Part shown: piece by piece, positions 45,104 to 57,100 of the stretch
Numbering within the stretch: the stretch's first letter is position 1
How the letters are laid out: each line of letters begins with the position of its first letter
From: Notamacropus eugenii
Lineage: Eukaryota > Chordata > Mammalia > Diprotodontia > Macropodidae
NCBI RefSeq assembly: GCF_028372415.1
Contig: NC_092872.1
Coordinates: 91,618,575-91,682,574 of the forward strand
DNA: 64,000 nucleotides
Direction of reading: 5' to 3'
Made by a program: the position numbers and the translations under genes
The notes under the pieces: generated by a model
What the model saw: only the letters and a program-made list of their open reading frames with translations
The model's database searches: none
What the model was told of the DNA's origin: nothing

Positions 45104-48100
45104 CTAGAAAAGAAGGAAGTATTTGTGTTAGAGCTGACACAGACAGACCTAAAGTCAACCTGCCATTAAAGTTTACTTACTTGACCTAAGAACTTAAAAC
45201 TTTTTCTTGTTTACACTTGATAATTGGGGGCAAAAATCCTTAAGATACAGACCCTCCACAGTGTGAGTGCTGTGCTATTAATTATTATATAAGCAAAAAA
45301 ATTATGATATAAGCTTCTCCAACAAAAGTGTTTCTCCAGGTTACAAAACCAAAGCATACAAGTTATTAATGATACACATTAATGTTGCAGATGCTGCTAG
45401 ACAGTGGTGAGTTAATGCAACAGAACAATTTTAATTTTCTCTGAAGTGTCTGTTTCTACCCTATTATATCTCGATGCACACCACATGTTTATAATCTTGC
45501 TCCTATGAATAATGGGGTTAGTGCCGTTGGGCTTTGGCTTAAGGAGCCTCCTGTTCCACCACATTGGGGGGAGGTCGGGGGTGGAACTGGTATGATTAAT
45601 CAGACCTCTTTAGGATGATCCCTGGACATGAGGACTGCAGGATTTTAGGAGGCCTCACAGTGTCACGCTATAATTAAGCTACCAGTTTTCTAGGTAAAGT
45701 CAAGGAGCACCAAGCATATGAAAATTAGAATCTGAAAAATAAAGGATTGTTGCTGCATTCTTTTTAGCAATAATTTCTCCTAGGGCAACGATCCAGATTT
45801 TTTTAAAATGTAACTTATTAGGAACACACTTAAGCAGCATAAGGCGCATCTACACTAACGCCACAGTGTGAGGTCTCCGGACATTACTTATTACAGCCAG
45901 GGGCACAACCCATTTAGGACAGTACTTTATCTCTCCTAATAGAGCTGAGGAGGTGAGTTTATGGTTTCAGATAAAGCTAAGAAGTTTTTTAAAAATCGCT
46001 CAAGAAGATAGCTCAGAAAAGCTTCCCACTCTGTTTCTAGAGCAATCATGTTAGAAGATCTCAGATCTATTCATTAACACGCCCTGCTCCCCACTGCAGG
46101 AGCAAAACGAACTTAGGTGCAAGCCCACAGAAAGCACGCAAACAGCTCTCACACTTGCTTCCTCTCCTAGCCCCAACAGAAAACAAGAGAAAACCTTAGA
46201 ATTTTCTGGCACCGACCACACATACCACATGGAATTAAGATATCTATTCATTACTTTTAAAAAGTCATTAACATCCATTGATCCCATCTTCAATTCTCTT
46301 TTAGAAAAACAAACCATGATGTATTAAAGGTATTCTCTTTTTAGAATGCCAAATAAGAAATAATGACACACACATAAATTTCCCTGAAATTTTCCACAAA
46401 CTTGTTATGAAGGTTCCTTTTAGACCTTTTTTCTTTTTGCCAATCACCATTTCTAATAAATATGTATTTAACTTTAGCACTTCAATTAATGAAATCACTG
46501 TAAAAATTATCCACACTGTATAAAGCTGTTACTAGGAGTCAAACTGTACTTTTATCAAGTGATATTCATACAAGATCTTAAAGAAATGTCAAATGCCAAT
46601 TACTATTAAAACCAATAACCTCGTAAGAAACCATGAGAAATTCAATGCATCATGAGGAGACATCATATAGGAGAAACTAATCACCCTACAATATAAACAA
46701 AAATTATAAGCAAAAAAGGACAGCTGTCTCATTAAGAGTTTTATGCAAAATGAACTGTGTTAAATGAATGGCATTATTATAAAAGCATCTGGTACAGATT
46801 TTCTTTTAAAACATGGAATATTCACCTATTGTAGCTCTTTTGTAAGTATGGGATTTAAAAAAGATTTTTCTTAAAGTAAAGCATTGCTATCAATAGAAAA
46901 ACTGATAAATATTAAGGTAACAGCTGGAAGGAAATACTCAAATGCCATATTTACTATATAGTCTAATAGCCCCCTGTCATCCCACTGAGTTTACTGCTCC
47001 AAGCAGACTCATTCTCCTTAGGAAGGCAATGGGTGATAAGGCCAAACATTATGGAAATTTCATCTAAAAAGATTCTGCTGTTTATCTCAGATGGACAAAT
47101 TTATCATACATCATTCTAATGCATATCTAGAATGAATAATACTGTATAAGAGACTTTACCAATGTGGTGTAAGTACCTACCCCAGGAACGGTAAGTAAAT
47201 CTGCAAACAGTTCCTGAAATGAGTAACTGCACAGTGCGGAACTGGGAGAGAGGAAGACCTGCATTCCAATTCTGCCTCTGACATTTACTAGCTGTGTGGC
47301 CCTTGGCACATCACTTAACCTCTCTTAGCCTCAGTTTCTTATGTCTTAAAATGGGGATATAATAACAGCACCCACTTCACAAGGATCAAAAGAGGAAACA
47401 CACATTGTATCTTTGCAAGCCTTAAAACAATTTAAGATGATAACTATCATCACTGTGACAACAAGGATGCAATCTCCTCCCTAAGAATTATAATCATTAA
47501 AAGTCTAAGGAAAGGGAAACCTTAACTTGGGCACAGCCAGGGCCACAAGGACACTCGCCTCATTAAAGTTACCCACATTCATTCTGGATTTCCTTATAAT
47601 CCACTTTATCACTATTAAGGTTTGTTTTTTTTCTTTAGGGAAGTTAAAAAAAAACCTCCATGGTCATAATTTTAAGAAAATCATTCTGCCACATTAAACT
47701 TTAAAATTTAAGGTTTGCAAAAGAACTTGACAGCCTTCTCACATTCAGTTCATATAGGAAAAAAAAATACTGAAATGATATTTATTATGACTAGATATTG
47801 ATGTTATGTAAATATTTTATCAAAAACTCTTTAGTTGGAAGCCATTTAGTCCATACTTGTGGGTTCCAAACAATTCTTTTCCTAATTTTTCTCCATATTC
47901 ATTCAAATAAATGTTTATGTAGTTCTGTTAAACTCATATTACTGAAAGATTTTCCAGGTAATGCCATTTTAATTTTAAATAGATCACAATATAAAAACTC
48001 CTTAGAAAGAAATATTCTTTTCATATATTTTTCCAAAGTTCCCCAAAGTAACTTTATGCAGACATTATCCTGATGAGCTTAACTCAGAATAAAGAAGTAC

Positions 48101-51100
48101 ATGAGCAAAGCAAGGAAATAATTCTACAAAAATATGATGACTTTGCTATATTTGAAAATATTAGGATGCAAACAGCTGAGGTAACCACTTCTACTACCAC
48201 ATTAAGAGCACAGGAAATTATCACATAATGGTTCACATGTGAGTCTCACTAGCACATCTGACCCAAAATAACACTGTGTCTTTATTCCACAAATAAGGTG
48301 CTGCCCTGTAACTTAACTCCATACACAAGGCTACTAATTTATCCTAAAATGCTTATAACTTATACGAGCAACAGTAAGAACAGTAAAGAGTAAGAGACTG
48401 CTGGCTCAATATGAGCCACAACATATTGACATTTGCTAATTCTACTTGAAGAAGTATTTTTACTGCTTTTTCTTCAAAGATTCCCTTCCTTCCCTTCCTT
48501 AGAGCTCACAACGGAATCAAGCTGTTGCTCTTAGAAATTATTACTATCTCATACAGGTCAATGTCACAAGACCATGATTAACAACTTCAATAGGGAAACA
48601 CATTTGAAAAAACTGGACTAATGAAATACAGATAAATTTCTGATGCATAACTGTAAAGATTGTGCATATAAAATTATAATTGTATGTAAAAACTCAAAAG
48701 ATGAGATTAAAGCTCAATTTCTGATTTTTCCTAAGGTGTACTTTATGAATACCATCTTAGAAAAAGTCACAAAAATATTTATCGCTATTAATTTAGCTTC
48801 TTCAAAAGTATCTCAACAATCGATTTTTAGACTACACCAAACAAATCAACCTTGAGTAATAAAAAAAAAATTACCTGTTGCGTGGGAAAAACAAAATAGT
48901 AGGGAGATGGTCAACCATAAATTCCCAGGGAAGATCATTCTGAGCTATATCAATCCTGTTAGTGATGAAAAAGGGAAAAAGAATAGAAAAATAATAAAAG
49001 AACAGAAAAAAAGACAACAAAAAAGCGCCTAACACACCTTAAGAATATGGAGAAGTAAAAAGGCTGTGCCAGATCCTTATGAGTGAGAACACAACTAGCT
49101 AGAAGTTAGGTATTAATACTATTGTGTGCCCATATAAACCTAATTTAGGAAGGATCCCAGTACCACGTAAGTATAAATTAACTTCCATTAATGCCTTTCT
49201 TATACTCACTTGGTAGGATCTGGCTCAATATTCTCCCCTGTTAAATATCTCTAGAATAGTGTATGATTACATCAATATTTAGCAATTTAAGAAAAACTAG
49301 AAAGCAAAATCACCACGTATTTGATAAATCTACATGGGTTGGCAAAGTCATTTCTTTATCAGTTATTCCAGATTCATTCTCTTATACAGAAATTGACTTG
49401 CAACTAAAGGTCAAATAGAAAACAAACATATATTAAAAGAGCTTTACAAAACTGAAGGCGCTACTATCGTAAATACTTTGGTTCAGTTATCTTTCAGTGG
49501 AATCTGATTCTTTGTGACCCCATTTGGGGTTTTCTAGGGAAAGATACTAGGTGGTTTACCATTTCCTTCTCCAGCATATTTTCCAGATGAGGAAACTGAG
49601 GCCAACAAGGTTGAGTGACTTGTCCAGGGTCACACAGCTACTAAGTGTCTGAGGCCAGATTTGAGCACAGGAAGATGTCTTCCTGACTCCAGGCCCTGTA
49701 TGCTATCCAGTGCGCCACCTAGTTGCCAAATGTAGCTATTGTTACTACTAAGCATCTAAAATGTTTTAGAAAATAAATAGAACTGCCCTTTATGTCCTCC
49801 ATCAGAATCCCACTCTGATTCTTCCTTGTGGCATGGGCTACTCCACAACCGGTTAGATTCTGTACCAATCTAAAACGCTTTGTCTGTACGGGCCTGGTGA
49901 TGGGTTATACAGCTTTCATTTAGACAAACTCAAACTCAGTTCAGACAAATGCACACCACGTTGGCTGTAGAATGATGGCATTTTTGGCCACAAAAGCTCT
50001 AGTAGATCTGATGATGAGCTGCAGTCTGCTCTGGCAGAAAGAGGACCCATACAACCAAAACTGCAGATCTTGAAGTATACTTATTTATTTGTATTCATGA
50101 CAGAGCTATGCTTGTAGCAGACAGTTCACAGATTTGCTGAATAAATGAAGTAAACCATACAGATGCATATCAAGAAAGCCAAAAAGTTCCTTCCTTTTCT
50201 AAAAACAAGCTTTTTCACTCCATTAGCTTCTACAATCTATACACAGAACAAAATTTTTAAGGTAGCCATCTCTCTAAGTGTAGCAAAGTATATTAAAAAG
50301 AAATTGGTCTTACATTTTTTGTCTTAAAGTACATTTTTTTTAAAAAAGAAGTAAACCCAATTAAAGATATGCAAAATAAAATAAATTAAATGATGTACTC
50401 TGAATTTAATAGAGACTAATATTCAATCTATTTTTTTTAAGGTAAACTAAGGGCACTATATATTAGCAAAGCTTCTTTTTAATCCCCTTCATCTTTATTA
50501 CTTTATTCATAATAACTCAATAATAACCATTATTGGGCACCTACTATGTGCAAAGCACTACACTAGGTACTGGGGTAAATACAAAGTACATTGTGCCTGC
50601 CCTCGTGATGCTTACAACATGGCAGGGTAGATAACTCAGAACTGAGCTGTCTAAATTGGATTTTTTTCCTAAATACATTAAACAATATGGCAAATATGGC
50701 CACATAAACGTACAGTATTAGAAATCAAGCATATTTTGTTATAATAATCTTGGTCATAATGAATTTGTACTCAGAACTACAATTTTTTTAAAACAAACTA
50801 CAGTTAAATGGATAAATTAGCATAAACAATGGAAATTGAACAGAATCTACAACTTAACATATGCAAATTGAAAAAGAAAACTTAAGAGGCATACATGTTA
50901 GAAAACAAGTTTATTTTACCTGGCCACAGTGAATTTATCTGGAGGCAGGAGACGGGAAAGCTGGATGAAAATATGATTGAGAGATGCACAGAAGCCACAC
51001 CAACGTGCGTAATACAGCAACAAAACATCCTAAGAGAAGGAAATACAGGATTTACTAAAACCAGAGAAAGACACATAAACCTCATCTCCTTCACTAAATC

Positions 51101-54100
51101 ATCCCAAATTAGACATCTCAACCTTTGGGGAAAAGGAGGTTAATTTTTATTTTGTATGGATATTAATAGAGGAGTAAACAGCAAATTAATGCTGCACTTA
51201 AATACCTGTTTTCTAAGGACTACTTCCCAAAAGGTATCAGTTGTTACTTCAGAGATCAGGTGCTGAGAAGGAAAATGGACAGTGTCACTTCCAATAAGGT
51301 GCCTTTTCAATGGACTGTAGAGAACACTGAAGTTCTGAATAAAAGACTCTATAAAAAGAAACAATAAGATTATTCCTTTTCACAGTTTGAATATCAATAG
51401 GTGGTCTATGTTAATGTTGACACTTTACAAATTTTATTGCTGAAATATATTTCTAGGCTCAGATTTTAAAACTGCCCCACCCTGAAAATTCATAAAGGTG
51501 ATAATAATTTTGAATTAATGGCACCAAGGTTACCTTGTAGCACAATATGAGTACTAGTAGTTGACATAAGACCATTTTCCATAAAGTTATGATCTGTCAA
51601 TTAGGGATTAGGATTAGGGATTCTGCCATTTTCTGGTCAATTCACAAATTCAAAGATATAAAAGAATTTCCAAAATAACACAATCTCTAAGATACGTCAA
51701 CCTACAATACAACGACTTTCAAATGCATTACGATGACAATGCATAAAATCAAATAAGTCTTCTAGTTGTGGCTTTTGGGGGTTAAAATTTTTTTTTAAAA
51801 ACACTGGATTTTTTTTCCCTCCCTAACCTCTGGCTTGGTGAAACAAATTAAACTTCTGATTACACTTCCTAAGGATTAAAAGATAAAACGGGTAAATGAA
51901 ATCCACAAATATTTCAAACACCTAAATTTAGCTAATAGTAGCTACCCTATTAACTCATTATCGAACAGTTTTGCTCTCTATCCTCTTTCATTCTGAGAGT
52001 TAAGTATCTATTTCACTCCATATTTCAGTGAAAATATCCAAAAACAAGCCATAGGAGGAAGAAGATGAAGAGGAAAGGATGAATACTCCATAGAGTAGCT
52101 TCCCAGAATCTGAATGACTATACTTTAACCAAAAACAAAAAAAATCTGAATGAAACACAAATTCTACAACTCCAAATAAATTCTTTGAGCATGTAATAAT
52201 GTTGTGCAACATGTGACCTCCCATAACTCACTACTGATTTTGTCAGCTACGCCATCAGCTGTCAGCTGGCATGTTTAGGGTAGGTGCAAGAAAATAGGAA
52301 ACAACTGCCTAAGGATTCTGTCCAAGAACCTGTTTCAAAGTTAGCACATTAGGGTCTCACTGTTGAACACTCATCTGATTCTTAAAACTATATAGGTGTT
52401 CTTTACTCTAATAAAATTTAATATGCCAAAATAGTTTAGAAAACATGATTAGTGGATTGTTATTTTAATTACTAATGGATTTCAAGCCCTTTACAAAGTA
52501 TTTGATTAAAGGGTTTTAAACTATATTTTGCTTGGAAAAGTTTAATATATACAACGTGTCACAAACATGCCTAAAGAAAGTTACTAAAAATGGCTACCAT
52601 CTATGGGGAAAAGGCTTAATTTTACTCTTCATGGTCTTTTATGGTCTCTAGCACTTAAGAACCAAAATTTAAAAGCTCTCTTTCACAAATTCCTCCCTGT
52701 CTACTCAGGAAAAGGATGACTTTCCAATGAAGTTAATTAACATAGCTTTGGAATTCATAGGTTTGAATACTAGTAACAATGTTGTCCTACACACAGGGCC
52801 TGATGAATTCACTGGTGCTAGAGATAGGCTAAATTTAAGTATTTCTTCTTCTTTAGATCTTTGAAAAGGATGACTCCTATTTGCTTGTCCACTTCCCACG
52901 AGAGGAGTTTATTCTTATGATCTAGGAGGGTACTTAATGGCAAGCAATGCTATAAACATAGCCACTGGTCAAATCAGGTCAGGATATAGTTTTGTCTGGA
53001 CTATTACAAATTGAGCTTTCTGGGCAAAGAGAGACAAAAGATAACCTGAACAAAGTACTTATATTATTCTTCTGAGGAATGAAGTTGATGTAGCTGGTTA
53101 CATTTCTCATTTATATGACATTCCCACCAAAAGAGGTTCTGTTTATTTTGCCAGTCTTGGTATCTCTTAATTAACGAGGGTCTTCTCTTCCCACTGGATA
53201 TCATCTTAGAAAATTTTCACAAAACCTTATTCCTTCACAATCACTGTCAATGCATTGGTTTAATTATTAATGAAAGACAGGACTGAGTAACAAATAGGCC
53301 CAGAATTTGGAAGCTTCAAAGCAGCGTAACACAATGGAAATAACACTGGATTAGGCCTCAGAAGACCTGTCCTCAAATGCTATCTCTCCACTTATTAACT
53401 GGGTGTTCAAGGGAATGTCCCTTAAGATCTCTGGGTTTGTTGTCATCATCAGACCTGTAATGTCCCTTCCAGCACTACCAAATCCTGTCACCTTAGTATT
53501 AAGCCAATTTAGTCATTTAGCAAGCGACACTACGTTACAAGAAAAGAGAAAAGTGAAAAACTATGTAAAGGTTGACAGCATCCTTTTAACTAACATCAAC
53601 ATAATAGAGTTAAGAAACAGTACATTACCAACAACATTAAGAGATCACCTCTATTCAGGAGTATTACATAAAATATTTGCAGAAGTAAAACTACCTACAG
53701 TACCTAGAGCAGGCTTTACAAGAGCTTGTTTGGGGTCCAAGATATAATGAGATTCTTCTTTTACATCAACAATAGCGGCAAACTCTTTAACCTGAGTTGA
53801 ACTTGATGCACCCAGCCTTTCTGCGTACAACCAGAACAAATTGGAATCCAAGAGATAAAGGTTCAAGGTCTTGTTGGTCCTGCAACTCAGGCCTGTGATA
53901 CTTGTGCTATTGATATCAACATCAGGAAAGAGAGGGATGCTCTCCTCAATGTGAGGAACAGAACTTGGGTTATCAACCTTGCATTTCTCCTCATGGGAAG
54001 AAAATGCGATGGTAGGGGACTGAAAGATATCCTCTTCAGAATTAGTCAAGCCCCTATTCATAGTCCTGCAACATGCAGTGTAGTAGCTAAAAGGACTATA

Positions 54101-57100
54101 GAAACTTAAAAAATTGCTGCATTCTATGCTATCTGATGTAACTTGATAGAAGGTGTGTTCCTTGAGGTAGAAGGAGTCCAGAGCTGCTGCTATCTCAAAA
54201 AAACTGCACTGTGGCACATTGACTTTACTTGGCTTAATCCCAACTGACTGGTTGACACAAAGCTCACAGACATTGTGGGTTCTTGAGATGGAATGCCATT
54301 GAGGAAGCACCACAGTATTGCAGCATGGAGACTCAGTTATTGAAGATGATTCTGCCGGTTGGATTGGGGGGCTGGATACCAGAGAATCCAATGTTGATGA
54401 ATCCACATGTCTCAGGTGTTGAAGTAGTTGTTCAACTACCTGACTTTTATTACAGTTGTTGTATTCCAAGGCCACTTCGGTAATCTAAAGGAAAAGTCAT
54501 GGGAGAAAAAGCATCAGTGAGATATATGCTATGGACTTACAATAAAGCCCCTTCCAACTTTAGTGTAAACAAAACATTTATTAAGTTCCATCAGAAAGTT
54601 TTGGTAAGAATTACTGCCTTGAATATAAATTCTTGAAAGTATATGTTTATCACTTGTGCAAAAACCTACTAAACATGACAATATGCAGGCTCCAGAAGAG
54701 ACTGTTTTTAAGGTCCCATGTCATGCTACTATCAAAGAATCACATATATTTTTTCCAACTGGAAGAGATCTACTCCAGTCTTCTCAATTTACAGGTGTGG
54801 AAATCAATGCCCAGAGAGTTTGAGTGGCTTGCCCAGGGTCACAGAGGAAATTAGCAGCAAATATCCTGTCCAGGCTCTTCACATGTATTGTTAAGCTTCA
54901 AGTTACACAGGATATTTTACAATTTGAGAGCTATATTCTTCATCTTAATTGCCATTAATACTCCAAAATAACTTCATCCTAAACATTTTCATAACTCCTA
55001 ATGAAACACTAGTAACAAGTGAAGTAGAGTTCAATTCGGTTCCTTTTCACAAAGACAGTGTGAATTGATTTGGTAATTTTACTTCTCTTATTTTCCTATG
55101 TCACTTGTTTATGATCACCATAATACTACATGCCAGCAATTTAGAATTAAGGATTACTCAATTTCATTTATAGTAATTATACACATACATACATATGTAT
55201 ATGTGTATACATAAATTATATATATATACACACACATATATACACACATACAAAATATTAGTTAAGAAGTGATAGGCTGGATGAGCTGGCTCAACATGAA
55301 TGCATCCTATTGTAGATAAGATACAACAGCACAATGAATCTTGCTTTTCTTTAGTTATGAAAGAAAGAGAAATAACTCAACATGGAGGATATCACTTTAC
55401 AGTAATGGGAAAGATGTGAACATGGACTAAATCTTGCAAGTTAGATAAGATATTAAGATGTTAAATCACATGGAATTTCTTCTTTAAAAAATGGAATAAA
55501 ATGAAGAAAATGGACAAGGAAAGGAGATTCTTTTTTTTGTCCTATTTTATAAGCAGTATTTTTAAAATCTTGGTTAAACGATGATATGTATGAATCTAAT
55601 GTCAGTGTCTGACGCCATATTTTATTACACAGGAACAAATAAGGAAGACTTGGCAACTTTAAAATGTTAGCACTGTAATTATTGTTTCCAATTTACTTTA
55701 GTGAAATCTGCAAGGTCTGACTGAAAGAATGATCACATCACCTTAAAGATTTTTGAATTGATATTGAGTGAATAAAAGAAAACCAAGAAAATAATATATA
55801 CATTTCTTATAACAATGTAAATGGGAAGACAAACAAAGGAAGCTAAATTTTGTCTAATTATAATGACCAAGTTCAGGCCTGGAGAAGAACTGAGAAAATA
55901 AATGCCCCACCCTCCTTTCTTTGTAAAGGGAGGGAGAGGGATTGTTAAAGTAGAATATTTCACATATTCACAGAGGTTATTGATGTATCTGTTAATTTTG
56001 CTAACTACTTTTCCCCCCTCTTCTTTTTTAAATTTTTTTGTAATAAAGCATACCTCACTTTAGTAAGGAGGGATATATTTGGAAGTGAATATTAAAAACA
56101 AAATATATCCAAAAATTTTTAAAGAAATTATCACCTACTTTGCAAAAAAAAAAAATTGCTAAATACTATACTGGATTAGGCTAAGCCTATATTTTTTTTT
56201 TGGTCAAGGTACTAAAACATGAAGATAACTTTTGGCTCCTTACAACTAAAGGGAAAAGTTTCATCCATGAGGGCTAACAAATTAACTCCTTTTAGATGTT
56301 AGCTGTATAGCCTTTATCAATCAAATCTGCTCACATAACTGACACTTTGAGAACAGAGCAGCAGAATTGAGTGAATGACACTTTAGACTGGGATTCACAA
56401 AATCTGGATTCTAGTCTGAGCTCCACCCACAATGCACTACATTACCAGGGATAAATCACAACTTTTCTAAGCCTGTTTTTCCAACCCCATATAATGGGGT
56501 TAATTAAGTTCACAGGAATGTTGTGGGCTCTAATTAAAAATTCGATAGGAAAAGTAATTATAATGCAAAGCAGATACACAAATAGAGGCAGGGTGCTTGT
56601 CTGAGAAAAAATATTACTAGACAACATATGCTCTACTGTGTCACTAGGTATATCCACATCCTACAACTACTGCTACTACCTTAGGTGAACATATAATTTT
56701 TTCTGCCACAGTTCTTCAAAGTGCTACTGCTGGTCTAAATGAATAAAATCTTAGTTAATTCAGAAGGCGGAAGTATATAGATGAGCATATAAAGTTTGAA
56801 TGGCCAAATATTTAGAAGAAATTAAATTTTATTACTCATGGATCAATCCATCACAGTGGCACAAACAACAAGGAAGCTTTCCATTTGCTCCTCTTTCATT
56901 TCTTTCTCATTTTTCACACAATACAAAGTAGTGCCACACAATGTAACTGATCCCTACAAATGATCTAAATGAGAAAATTCCAGAAACAAAATGATGGTCT
57001 TAGCTGGACAAGAAATATTAAGTTCTGCTTTTCTTGGAGGGATAAATTAGGTTCACTCTGAAGACACAGAGGTAGTAGATAGTTTAGAGTAAAGTATACT

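Noticed and set aside
51600-51620. Telomere-like GGATTA repeats
   Set aside because: Only about three units, and not the exact TTAGGG unit.
53403-53747. Plus-strand 114-codon ORF overlapping TXNDC11 exon C
   Set aside because: Its end is antisense to real coding sequence and its start lies in a MIR-like fragment. No domain.
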